From Acipenser ruthenus (lineage: Eukaryota; Chordata; Actinopteri; Acipenseriformes; Acipenseridae), in contig NC_081231.1 in the NCBI RefSeq assembly GCF_902713425.1, positions 862,760-926,759 on the forward strand: a stretch of DNA of 64,000 bases, written 5' to 3'. The notes beneath the pieces were generated by a model. That model was not told where the DNA came from. It saw only the letters and a program-made list of their open reading frames with translations, and did not search any database. Of this stretch, positions 1 to 10,842 are shown one piece after another. Made by a program: the position numbers and the translations under genes. How positions within the stretch are numbered: the first letter of the stretch is position 1; each line of letters starts with the position of its first letter.

Positions 1-66
1 GTGTGTGAGTGTGTGTGTGTGTGTGTGTGAGGGGGCTGGGGGGCACTGTGTGTGTGTGTGTGCGTA

Positions 67-97
<31 letters not shown>

Positions 98-223
98 GGG
101 GGGAGGGGGGCACTGTGTGTCTGTGTGTGTGTGTGTGTCTGTGTGTGTGTGTCTGTGTGTGCGTGTGTGTGTGTGTGTGTGAGGGGGCTGGGGGGCACTG
201 TGTGTCTGTGTGTGTGTGCGTAT

Positions 224-257
<34 letters not shown>

Positions 258-340
258 GGGGGAGGGGGGTGGGGGGGGGCAGTTTTACTTCCTGACATTT
301 CTTATCTTCTGCCGCTGCAAGTCGGAGCAGCATCAGCGAC
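1..340. repeat. GT-rich microsatellite block with unique 3' flank
   Basis: The block is (GT)n broken by short G-rich pieces (gggggctggggggcactg). It ends in a unique-looking stretch that begins acttcctgacatttcttatc at about 288. The same order of pieces, including the unique flank, recurs at about 6140-6430, so this is one arm of a local duplication around the K+ channel exon. It lies in the intron upstream of that exon. Confidence 0.85.
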
Positions 341-699
341 GTAACGGAGGCTTATTTATCTACATGACTGTACCAGCGCAGCCAATTACATACCACCCCA
401 CCACCCACCGCCCCACCCCTCACCCCACCACCCCACCACCCCCCCTGACCACCGCCCCACCACCCAGCCCACCTCCCCACCCCCCGTGTTCCACACTAAG
501 TGGGCTGCAGTAATCCTCACATCATCACACAGACGCTTCCCAGATGCTAATGACAAGTGCAACACACAAAGCCTGCCGTTTTAATTGCAAAAACGCAATT
601 ACAGCTTTCCAGAAGACAGTTAATAACCTCCCTGTGCTAAAGACGCGTGCGAGTGCGTCGTTATAATTACTGACTGAGCTCCGATGTGATTTGGCTTTT

Positions 700-900
700 A
701 TGAGGCTGATTCACCATTCAGAGTGAAACGAGAGATCAGACAGCTGCTTGGGTTTGTGTGGGTCGCTATTCTCCACAGAGTCTGAGAAAAACAGCGATCA
801 TCACAAACCCAAGCAGCTGTTTCTGAATTCACTCTGAACGGGGAATCAGCCCCCCGATCCACACCAGCGACCCTCGCCTGATCGCCAGCACCTGATTTCT
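700..900. repeat. Palindromic MITE-like element (family E)
   Basis: The element reads out gattcaccattcagagtga, then agcagctgcttgggtttgtg, a central ctgagaaaaacagcgatca, and then the inverted partner cacaaacccaagcagctg and a near-inverse gaacggggaatcagcccc. A second copy with the same outer and inner inverted arms lies at about 35165-35345 in the last rab1b intron. The long inverted repeats with no coding capacity suit a non-autonomous DNA transposon. The family was not identified. Confidence 0.65.
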
Positions 901-1100
901 GCGGAGAGTCTGAATAATGGCGTAATCTGTTCGATCAGACTTTCTTTATTTACTTCCTGCCTTGCTGTTTGTTTTAGGCATGTTTTTTTTTTTAAATCAT
1001 TCTGTTGCTCCCAACTCAAGTATCGTTTTTTTTCTCTAGCCTTTGCAACGGGAAACCAAACTAGATTTCTAATCTCGTCTTTTCTTTTTTCTCCACCCAG

Positions 1101-2722
1101 GATTCGGCATGACCACGCCCTCCACCATCACCGGCAAAATCTTCCTCATTTTCTACGGCATGATGGGCTGCGCCGGCACCATCCTCTTCTTCAACCTCTT
1201 CCTGGAGCGCGTGATCACGCTGTTGGCCGTGCTGATGAAGGGCTTCAGACGAGGGAGTCTGTGTCTCCGAGGGGGGGACCCCGAAACCGACCCCGGGCAG
1301 GAGGAGGGAGGAGGAGGGGAGCCCGGCCAGCTGTCTGCCTGGAAACCCTCGGTTTACAACGTGATGCTAATCCTGGGACTGGCAGCGTCCCTGATCGCTT
1401 TCTGTGCCTCCTCGCTGTACACCCCGGCCGAAGGCTGGAGCTACGTGGACTCCCTGTATTTCTGCTTCGTGGCTTTCAGCACCATCGGGTTTGGGGATCT
1501 GGTGAGCGGACAGCGGGGGTCCTACGAGAACCAGGCGCTCTACGGCCTGGGGAACTTCTCTTTCATGCTGCTGGGGGTCTGCTGCCTCTACTCCCTGTTC
1601 AACGTCATCTCCATCGTCATCAAACAGTTTCTCAACTGGCTACTGAGCTGCTGCTGCTTCTGCTCCCGCCACCAGAGGAGAGCCGGGAAGCAGCAGCGGG
1701 TCCTGGGAGGCAGGCGGCACAGGGTGGCCCCCCTGCCGGCTTCCGCGGGCCTCCACCCGACGAGGAGCGACGTCTCCGTGGATACGGAAGCCGCTTTGGA
1801 GAGCGAGACGGACGCCCGGCGGGTCTCTGTGGAGATGAGCGCCATCCGCGACTTCCTGGCCAATAACAATCGGGCGATGGCAACGGACGCCCCCAGGCTG
1901 CCAGGACCCGAAGCCGCCAACGGGCATCTCAGGGTGGCTTGGGGGGACGGTGTCGAGGGAGCGGCCGGCAATGAGGACCACCGTGAGCTTGAAAAGGGTC
2001 TGCTGAGGGATATCGGCTCCCTGGCCATCATGAACAACAAGTTGGCGGAAACGTCGGATCGCTGCGGTAACGGGCTGCCCGTCGTTGGCTCGGCCAGGCT
2101 GCTGCTGCTTCAGCAGGAAACGAGCGACCACCGTCTGCTCCTCCACCGCCACTGGCTCTCCAGCGCCCAGGGGTCTCCGGCCAGCGAGAGCAGAAGCCGT
2201 CGCGCGTTTCCTGGGTCTCCCGCCTCCTTGGGGGTCAGCGACACCACTGATGGCCAGGGGGGTCCCTCGAGCGGGGTGGGATCCCTGGCCAACCTCGAGA
2301 GCCTCGACCAAACCAGCGGCTCCCAGAACGGACTGTCCTCCAGCAGAGTCGAGTCCCCGACGCCTTTGAATCGGCGGCTGGGGGACAACGAGAGAGCCTC
2401 TTCATCGCTGGACCAGCCCGGAGACTACCGGAGGAAGATGACCAAGAGGCTGAGCCACTCCGGACACGGGCTGACCCGTTGCGTCCCCTCTCCCGTGGTC
2501 CCGGGCCGGCGAGTGGGTCGGTCCGGTGCTGTGGAGCCCCCCAGAGAGTCCCTGAGCAGCGGGGGCCCCGCCGGGATGAAGACGAGGGTCTGCTCCCCCA
2601 GAGACACGCTCCTGAGCGGAGTGGGGTCCCTGGCTGTCATGAATGACAGGTTTGCAGAGACCAGTAAGAGAAAGATCTCCCGGCACCAGCAGAGAACCAC
2701 CGAAACGCAGGAGAACACTTAG
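1101..2722 (+). CDS. kcnk12l: THIK-type two-pore K+ channel (KCNK12/KCNK13 family), last coding exon
   Basis: This is the 3' coding exon of a tandem-pore-domain K+ channel that sets background K+ conductance in the plasma membrane. It follows a splice acceptor (ccacccag ending at 1100). Its first two bases complete the Gly of the first selectivity filter, read as GFG-MTTP. Next come TM2 (about 1139-1240), a basic loop, TM3 (about 1354-1430), the second pore with STIGFGDLVSG (GFGD at 1487-1498) and TM4 (about 1540-1635). The ~360-residue cytoplasmic tail contains IRDFLANN and two copies of the GSLA-MN-AETS motif that THIK channels carry. The stop is TAG at 2720-2722. TM1 and the start of P1 must lie in an exon left of the window; THIK genes typically have two coding exons. 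The family is certain. The choice among KCNK12, KCNK13 and the fish kcnk12-like paralogue is tentative. Confidence 0.93.
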
Positions 2723-2756
2723 AGTGAGAGAGTGGTCGGTTCAAGCCATCGTTGAG

Positions 2757-4437
2757 GATGGGAAAGAATGGGAGAGGATGGAGAAGAGTAGGAGAGGATA
2801 GGAGAGTGTCGGAGAGAATGGGAAATGGCAAGGGAGGATGTGAACGGATGGAGGAGAGTAGGAGAGGATGGGAGAGAGTTGAAGATGATGGGAGAGAGTA
2901 GGAGAGGATGGGACAGGTGGAGAGGATGGGAGAGAGTGGAAGATGATGGGAGAGAGTAGGAGAGGATGGGAGAGAGTTGAAGATGATGGGAGAGAGTTGG
3001 AGAGGATGGGACAGGTGGAGAGGATGGGAGAGAGTGGAAGATGATGGGAGAGAGTAGGAGAGGATGGGAGAGAGTTGAAGATGATGGGAGAGAGTAGGAG
3101 AGGATGGGAGAGAGTTGAAGATGATGGGAGGGAGTTGGAGAGGATGGGAGAGAGTTGAAGATGATGGGAGAGAGTAGGAGAGGATGGGAGAGAGTTGAAG
3201 ATGATGGGAGAGAGTAGGAGAGGATGGGAGAGAGTTGGAGAGGATGGGAGAGAGTTGGAGAGGATGGGACAGGTGGAGAGGATGGGAGAGAGTTGGAGAG
3301 GATGGGAGAGAGTTGGAGAGGATGGGAGAGAGTTGGAGATGATGGGAGAGAGTTGGAGAGGATGGGAGAGAGTTGAAGATGATGGGAGAGAGTTGGAGAG
3401 GATGGGAGAGGATGGGAGAGAGTTGAAGATGATGGGAGAGAACTGGAGAGGATGGGAGAGAGTTGAAGATGATGGGAGAGAGTTGGAGAGGATGGGAGAG
3501 GATGGGAGAGAGTTGAAGATGATGGGAGAGAGTTGGAGAGGATGGGAGAGAGTTGGAGAGGATGGGACAGGTGGAGAGGATGGGAGAGAGTTGGAGAGGA
3601 TGGGAGAGAGTTGGAGAGGATGGGGGAGGGTGGGAGAGAGTTGAAGATGATGGGAGAGAGTTGGAGAGGATGGGACAGGTGGAGAGGATGGGAGAGAGTT
3701 GGAGAGGATGGGAGAGAGTTGGAGAGGATGGGGGAGGGTGGGAGAGAGTTGAAGATGATGGGAGAGAGTTGGAGAGGATGGGACAGGTGGAGAGGATGGG
3801 AGAGAGTTGGAGAGGATGGGAGAGAGTTGGAGAGGATGGGGGAGAGTTGGAGAGGATGGGAGAGAGTTGGAGAGTATGGGGGAGAGTTGAAGAGGATGGG
3901 TGAGAGTTGAAGAGGATGGGTGAGAGTTGAAGAGGATGGGAGAGAGCTGAAGAGGATGGGAGAGAGTTGAAGAGTAAAGGGGAGGATGGGAGATGGTAGG
4001 AGAGGATGGTAGAGAGTTGAAGAGGATGGGAGAGAGTTGAAGAGGATGGGAGAGAGATGAAGAGTAAAGGGGAGGATGGGAGAGAGTTGGAGAGGATGGG
4101 AGAGAGTTGAAGAGTAAAGGGGAGGATGGGAGAGAGTTGGAGAGGATGGGAGAGAGTTGGAGAGGATGGGAGAGAGTTGGAGAGGATGGGAGAGAGTTGA
4201 AGAGGATGGGAGAGAGATGAAGAGTAAAGGGGAGGATGGGAGAGAGTTGGAGAGGATGGGAGAGAGTTGGAGAGGATGGGAGAGAGTTGAAGAGTAAAGG
4301 GGAGGATGGGAGAGAGTTGGAGAGGATGGGAGAGAGTTGGAGAGGATGGGAGAGAGTTGGAGAGGATGGGTGAGAGATGAGGATGGGAGAGAGTTGGAGA
4401 GTATAGGGGAGGATGGGAGAGGGTAGGAAAGGGCAGG
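2757..4437. repeat. ~20-bp purine-rich minisatellite (GAGAGTTGGAGAGGATGGGA-type), 1.7 kb
   Basis: About 80 imperfect copies of a 20-bp unit begin 35 bases after the K+ channel stop codon, so the array should lie in its 3' UTR. Variants include ttgaag for ttggag, gaggatgggacaggtg, and agtaaaggggaggatg pieces that recur as higher-order blocks after about 3970. The plus strand is almost all purine. Because the unit rarely makes stops, the minus strand stays open for about 580 codons (2719-4464), giving a Ser/Leu/Pro repeat. I treat that as a by-product of the repeat. Confidence 0.95.
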
Positions 4438-4944
4438 TAAATTGGTAAGAGCCATGTGCTTCATTTACTGGGCGTCCAACTTTTCCCTGTAATCACTCAC
4501 CCACAATGCCTCTCTTCTACTGGGAGGAGAGATTAGACCTCATTCACCAAGACCAAACCTTGAAGCTACGGAGCTAGAACAGACATTTAAGGGATCATTG
4601 CAACTTGAAAAACGAAATGCTTGTTTTAGCATGTGTGTTTCTTTCCAAACTGCACAGTTGAGACCCATACAGTGATGGAAAGGCACAACAGCACAGAGAT
4701 AAGGGTTTATTTTGCAAGCTAAATGTTTTGTGATAGTCTTTTTCTTTGGCTATTAACCCCCCCCCCCCAGTGATATATTTATTGATGGTTATGAGAACAA
4801 ATTAATTAGCCAAGGATGCAGTGAATTATTTATGAACTATAAATAATTTGCACCAGGCTGGGATGTATGAATTATTCAGACGCGATCTTTGATCTCACTC
4901 TAATGCTGCTGCGCACTCTGAATGAGAAGCAAAAGTTCTTAGAA

Positions 4945-4950
4945 AATAAA
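4945..4950 (+). promoter_or_regulatory. Candidate poly(A) signal for the K+ channel gene
   Basis: An AATAAA at 4945-4950 is followed by a T/GT-rich stretch (tgatttttattgtttgtg). It is the first good signal after the stop codon and the purine minisatellite. A second AATAAA stands at 5397-5402. Neither is proven. Confidence 0.4.
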
Positions 4951-5109
4951 TGATTTTTATTGTTTGTGCAGCACCTTTTCTATTTCCAAAGCTGTAGAAG
5001 ATCTATCACTTATAACAGGGTGTTTGTGCTAATTGTGTTAGACATTTACATTCTAATTAGCTGTCTCTGTTTGAAATATCATTGTAACCTGAAAATTAAC
5101 TTTAATATA

Positions 5110-5230
5110 ATTATTATTAATTATAGTTGTATAATAATAATAATAATATTAATAATAATAATAATAATTATTATTATTATTATTAGTAGTAGTAGTAGTA
5201 GTAGTAGTAATATTATTAGTAATATTTTCT
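5110..5230. repeat. ATT/AGT trinucleotide repeats
   Basis: Runs of (ATA/ATT)n and (AGT)n. The open frame of Ile and Ser runs across them is an artefact of the repeats. Confidence 0.9.
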
Positions 5231-5483
5231 TTATTATCATTATAATTATTTTCTCCTTTTCAACGTTGAATCTTCCTATAAGATGAATTAAATTTAATAA
5301 AGTTATGATTTATAAAACAAAGCCATTCGTGCAAGTCTTTGTCACCTTGAGTTTATTATACGTGGCTTTTACTGTGTTTCTGAACTTCAAACTTTAAATA
5401 AAAGTGGGACTTGTCAAGTAGAGGCAGAAATGTCTTCAGTTACAATGGAGCTGCTGCTGCTGTCTGAGTTGTTTGTAACAAAT

Positions 5484-5705
5484 TGGTGGCCCAACGGTTA
5501 AAGAAAGGGGTTTGTTACTGGTTCCCAGTTCAATCCCAGCTCAGCCACTGGCTCACTGTGTGTGCGACCCTGAGCAAGTCGCTTCACCTCCTTGTGCTCC
5601 ATCCTTCGGATGAGATGTCAAACAAACAAGCTCCTATTGGAAGTGACTCTGCAGCAGCAGCAGTTGTTGATGAAGCAGAGTTCACCCCCCCTAGTCACTT
5701 TGGAT
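5484..5705 (+). mobile_element. tRNA-derived SINE (family 2), plus copy
   Basis: The tRNA-like head contains a B-box-like stretch (agttcaatcccagctcagcc). It is followed by the family body gaccctgagcaagtcgcttc, ctccttgtgctccatccttc and tattggaagtgactctgcag. The same body occurs in about nine other places in the window. It abuts an inverted copy of the same family at 5707-5950. Confidence 0.85.
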
Positions 5706-5706
5706 T

Positions 5707-5950
5707 ATTATTATTTGTTTATTTAGCAGATGCCTTTATCCAAGGCGACTTACAGAGACTAGGGTGTGTGAACTATGCATCAAGTGCAGAGTCACTTACA
5801 ACTACGTCTCACCCGAAAGACGGAGCACAAGGAGGTGAAGTGACTTGCTCAGGGTCACACAATGAGTCAGTGGGTGAGGTGGGATTTGAACCGGGGACCT
5901 GTGGTTACAAGCCCTTTTCTTTAACCACTGGACCACACAGCCTCCTGGAT
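5707..5950 (-). mobile_element. SINE family 2, minus copy forming an inverted pair
   Basis: It starts with the reverse complement of the shared tail (tttatttagcagatgccttt, tccaaggcgactta). It then runs through the body in reverse (aaggaggtgaagtgacttgc) to a B-box complement (gggatttgaaccggggacct) and the head (ccactggaccacacagcc). With the preceding plus copy it forms a 470-bp inverted repeat with almost no spacer. Confidence 0.88.
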
Positions 5951-6064
5951 AAAATGACTAATTAAAAATATGAATTAATCTCATAGACCTGAATGGGCTG
6001 GAACCTGACCGCTGCAGCTGAAATATGAACGTCTTACCGTTCCACTAGAGAGGCAGCTGTGTAG

Positions 6065-6067
<3 letters not shown>

Positions 6068-6143
<76 letters not shown>

Positions 6144-6257
6144 TGGGGTCGGGGTAGTGGGGGGCACTGTGTGTGTGTGTGTATGTGTGTGGGGGGGGGT
6201 AGTGAGGGGCACTGTGTGTGTGTGTGTGTGTGTGTGTGAGGGGGGGTAGTGGGGGGC

Positions 6258-6292
<35 letters not shown>

Positions 6293-6308
6293 GGGCTGGG
6301 GGGCACTG

Positions 6309-6339
<31 letters not shown>

Positions 6340-6430
6340 CAGTGTGTGTGTGTGTGTGAGGGGGGGAGGGGGGTGGGGGGGGGGCAGATTTACTTCCTGA
6401 CATTTCTTATCTTCTGCCACTGAAGTTGGA
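6068..6430. repeat. (GA)n and (GT)n block, second arm of the 0.3-kb duplication
   Basis: (GA)n at 6068-6140 leads into GT runs with the gggggctggggggcactg pieces. It ends in the same unique flank (acttcctgacatttcttatc) that is seen at about 288-310. The two arms bracket the K+ channel exon at a distance of about 6.1 kb. Confidence 0.88.
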
Positions 6431-6800
6431 GCGAGAGAGAGAGAGAGAGGTCACCACAGGTCTGATGCTGATGCCAGCATTATTAACTCAATATGAGAGA
6501 AACCTGTGATGGGATTTCAAAATAACCAAGATTGACATGTATGGGATGTTTTTAAGGTATATTCAAATATTGATTACTGAGTCCTTTTTTTGAAGCCTTG
6601 ATTCAAATGCTGCTCCTCGTTTCTTGTTGCCTCCTGTAGATATGTGTAACACAGGCTAGATTAACCAGGGTCTTTGTAGAAGTGAGAGCCAGCACCCTCT
6701 AGTGATCGGACGCTTTGGCTCGTTTCTCCTTTAGTTTTGCTGGCATTTCACTGGCGCTGCACTAGAGGGTGCTAGTGCTCACTAATTTAAAGACACTGGC
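6430..6800. other. Intergenic sequence without recognised gene
   Basis: Ordinary intergenic DNA with no supported ORF. A short inverted piece (agcaccctctagtg at about 6690 and cactagagggtgct at about 6760) suggests a remnant of a small palindromic element. Confidence 0.5.
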
Positions 6801-6804
6801 TGAT

Positions 6805-7135
6805 GTAGCCTCCCTCTGCTCTGTGCTGGTGGAGCAGAGCTAGAGAAAGGGAGGCTCTTATACTCTCTGAACATCCTCCCTCTGCTCTGTGCTGGTGGAG
6901 CAGAGCTAGAGAAAGGGAGGCTCTTATACTCTCTGAACAGCCTCCCTCTGCTCTGTGCTGGTGGAGCAGAGCTAGAGAAAGGGAGGCTCTTATACTCTCT
7001 GAACAGCCTCCCTCTGTGCTGGTGGAGCAGAGAAAGAGAAAGGGAGGCTCTTATACTCTCTGAACAGCCTCCCTCTGTGCTGGCGGAGCAGAGAAAGGGA
7101 GGCTCTTACACTTTCTGAACAGCCTCCCTCTGCTG
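6805..7135. repeat. ~70-bp minisatellite, about 5 copies
   Basis: The unit contains cctccctctgctctgtgctg, gtggagcagagctagagaaa and gggaggctcttatactctct. The ctctgctct / agcagag halves are self-complementary, so each unit can form a small hairpin. The later copies lose 5-15 bases from the middle. Confidence 0.93.
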
Positions 7136-7796
7136 TCTTTTCAGCACCGCTGTTTCAGTCTGTGTTGTCTGTAGAGGCTGAGGATTCACTCAATGTTTCC
7201 GGGTGGCTGCAGCGGAAGGCTGAATTCTGTCCAGTGTTATAATGGAGCATGCACCCTTGTTTACTGAGGCTATTTATTACCCATCAGACAGATTCAGAAG
7301 CGGTTGTCAGGGCAACCGAGCGCGGGTCTATATATAAGTGACAGGGCATCCAGAGAGGCTGGAATAAAGCAGACAAACACCTGACACATTGGTGGGAACG
7401 TGAGTCTGAAAATATACTTCAAAGTACAAACACTGGGAGGGAGAAACGTTCCACCTGCTAGAGCTTCAGACGTCATTATTGGGTTTGTTTGTGCTACTTT
7501 CCCCTTGTCTTCTAATGACTTTTGTAATCAGAGTGGCTCCGGACCGGTTCCCCAATACTGAGTGATTCTCATTTTGTTCTCGATCTCTGCCTTTTTCTTT
7601 GAGCTTGTCTGGAGAATGCTAACGGCCAGGCGCTGAAGAGCCCTTCTTCATTCCAGACATACCTTCCTGCTCTGCTCTGGACTCGTCTGACCTCAGCACC
7701 TCGTCACTGGATCCTCAGCTGATGCGCTATCCTTGCACTATCGCACTGCTAACATGTCACTGTAGATACAACTCGCTGTGATCCTAACTTGTTGCC

Positions 7797-8108
7797 TCCT
7801 GGTTCATATTGGATTCTAGTAGTGTTATTATTATACATAGCATCCTAGTTCATATTGGATTCTAGTAGTGTTATTATTATACATAGCATCCTAGTTCATA
7901 TTGGATTCTAGTAGTGTTATTATTATACATAGCATCCTAGTTCATATTGGATTCTAGTAGTGTTATTATTATACATAGCATCCTAGTTCATATTGGATTC
8001 TAGTAGTGTTATTATTATACATAGCATCCTAGTTCATATTGGATTCTAGTAGTGTTATTATTATACACAGCATCCTAGTTCATATTGGATTCTAGTAGTG
8101 TTATTATT
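7797..8108. repeat. 46-bp minisatellite, about 7 copies
   Basis: The unit is catcctagttcatattggat followed by tctagtagtgttattattat and acatag, nearly identical between copies. That indicates recent expansion. No gene overlaps it. Confidence 0.95.
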
Positions 8109-8134
8109 TGCACTTGCTGTAAACTACACTGTGT

Positions 8135-8235
8135 TTAAATATGAAGCTTGCATTGTAACCCTGCGCTGCCCTGTAACACCTGTGTGAGTCTCCTGGGATA
8201 AAGCAGGAGTCTGCCAAATACATAAACAAAAAATT
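8135..8235 (+). repeat. Interspersed repeat (family 3) with SINE-type tail
   Basis: It starts aatatgaagcttgcattgta, continues ccctgcgctgccctgtaaca and ends in a divergent version of the shared tail (gtctgccaaat). Related copies lie at about 33425-33810 (interrupted) and 45410-45480. Confidence 0.6.
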
Positions 8236-8695
8236 ATAATAAGGTGACCATGTGACCTTTGAACTCTGCTGACCCGACCTACTCTCCATAAGTCCACACA
8301 AACTGGCGCCCTGAGGGGTGGGCTGAGGACTGCTGTGCGATCGCAACACCGCGGACACATATGAGTCAGGGGTGTAACTGACTCAATTAAACAATTTGGA
8401 ACCGGGTAGTATAGGAGTCGACAGAGCGCTGGCAAAAAGAAAAACAAATGTGTAAACACTGACATCTGGTGGAGAGTCATGGTATTGCACAGGAGGATCC
8501 CTGCATCATAAACAAGAATGAGGTTCTCACCATTTTTTATATTTTTTTTAAATAATGGCCTAAAATGTCATTTGTGTGACTTTTTTTTGCGTGTCACTTA
8601 TTATTTTGTGACATTTTGAGTGGTTCTGGGTTCTGTCGCTCTTCCAATATTAGGTCATTGTATTTTTTCTCTGAATCTGCCTTCACTTGGGTTTA

Positions 8696-9787
8696 CCTCT
8701 CTGTGCTTTACAATGCTTCCCTGTGCTTTACCAGACCTCTCTGTGCTTTACAATGCTTCCCTATGCTTTACCAGACCTCTCTGTGCTTTACAATGCTTCC
8801 CTATGCTTTACCAGACCTCTCTGTGCTTTACAATGCTTCCCTATGCTTTACCAGACCTCTCTGTGCTTTACAATGCTTCCCTATGCTTTACCAGACCTCT
8901 CTGTGCTTTACAATGGTTCCCTATGCTTTACCAGACCTCTCTGTGCTTTACAATGCTTCCCTATGCTTTACCAGACCTCTCTGTGCTTTACAATGCTTCC
9001 CTATGCTTTACCAGACCTCTCTGTGCTTTACAATGCTTCCCTGTGCTTTACCACACCTCTCTGTGCTTTACAATGCTTCTCTGTGCTTTACCAGACCTCT
9101 CTGTGCTTTACAATGCTTCCCTATGCTTTACCACACCTCTCTGTGCTTTACAATGCTTCCCTATGCTTTACCACACCTCTCTGTGCTTTACAATGCTTCC
9201 CTATGCTTTACCAGACCTCTCTGTGCTTTACAATGCTTCCCTATGCTTTACCAGACCTCTCTGTGCTTTACAATGCTTCCCTATGCTTTACCAGTCCTCT
9301 CTGTGCTTTACAATGCTTCCCTATGCTTTACCAGACCTCTCTGTGCTTTACAATGCTTCCCTATGCTTTACCAGACCTCTCTGTGCTTTACAATGCTTCC
9401 CTATGCTTTACCAGACCTCTCTGTGCTTTACAATGCTCCCCTATGCTTTACCAGACCTCTCTGTGCTTTACAATGCTTCCCTATGCTTTACCAGTCCTCT
9501 CTGTGCTTTACAATGCTTCCCTATGCTTTACCAGACCTCTCTGTGCTTTACAATGCTTCCCTATGCTTTACCACACCTCTCTGTGCTTTACAATCCTTCC
9601 CTATGCTTTACCAGACCTCTCTGTGCTTTACAATGCTTCCCTATGCTTTACCAGACCTCTCTGTGCTTTACAATGCTTCCCTATGCTTTACCAGACCTCT
9701 CTGTGCTTTACAATGCTTCCCTATGCTTTACCAGACCTCTTTGTGCTTTACAATGCTTCCCTATGCTTTACCAGACCTCTCTGTGCT
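8696..9787. repeat. 40-bp dimeric minisatellite, locus 1 (~27 copies)
   Basis: Each 40-bp unit is two diverged 20-mers: ctatgctttaccagacctct and ctgtgctttacaatgcttcc. Because 40 is not a multiple of 3 and the unit has no stops, all three plus frames stay open for about 400 codons. These open frames are not genes. The same repeat occurs at 49.9-50.5 kb (inverted) and 51.0-51.8 kb (direct). Confidence 0.97.
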
Positions 9788-10035
9788 GTATTACACTTTG
9801 TTCTTTTACTGTGGGAGGGTTTTATGCAAAATAAGGGTTATAAATATCAATATAAAAGACTAAAGCTGTCGTTTCAAAGAGTTTATAATTTGTTCTTAAT
9901 TATTTAAAAACACAAACAATAACAAACAAACGTACATGAGCACACCGCGACAACTGGACGCACCTCGACACACAAAAACAAACGCACACATTTATCTCAT
10001 AAACAAACACCAGCCATGAAGAAACACCGGCAGCC

Positions 10036-10359
10036 TTAAAACTGCGGTTCGTCGTTCGCCTCCATTTCCCAGAATTCCAGGCGGCCGCTGTAGTCCGTGT
10101 GAAGCACCGCCCCCCCACAGAACAGGCGGCGTCCCGCTATCTCCGTGACGGTTGGCTGACCCTCTGTAAAAGCGCTCTCGGGTTTCTCCGGTACCGACGG
10201 CGGTGATTCGTTTTTCTGCCGCGTCTTCTCGGTGATTAGCAGCCGCATCACAAATCGGATACAGCCGCCGCAGAGCAATGCCAGCCGGGGGAGAAGCGGT
10301 GTTTTCATACCGTAGGACCGGTCAAAAAAGTCCTGTAAAAGGAACAGAAATAAATAGCC

Positions 10360-10428
<69 letters not shown>

Positions 10429-10702
10429 GAAGGTAGTTTGATTTTAAGAGTTTACAAATAAAGACTATTTATTTATTTATTTATTTATTTATTTATATAT
10501 TTATTTTACGCTTTCTGAACGTTACAGATTACAGTACAGTAATTGGTAAATTGTCCATTTTTAACGACTGAATTGTATTGCAGTTCGAGGTGATTTCCAC
10601 TAGGTGGCAGGATTACTTTATTAGTGATATTCCCTATTCAGCGCCAAACCTATTACAGTAGTTTATTAGCCATGATATTGATCCAAAATCGAATTTAGGG
10701 TC

Positions 10703-10755
<53 letters not shown>

Positions 10756-10789
10756 ATTTCCATTTTAGTTTATTGTGAGTCATTGCAAT

Positions 10790-10842
<53 letters not shown>

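Noticed and set aside
2719-4464. 581-codon minus-strand open frame rich in SNSLPSSPTLSHP
   Set aside because: It follows exactly the stop-free purine minisatellite; every unit gives the same peptide and no family domain or splice signal is present.
8616-9907. Three overlapping plus-strand frames of about 400 codons (LSVLYNASLCFT repeats)
   Set aside because: All three frames are open because the 40-bp unit has no stops; the same happens at the other two loci on either strand.
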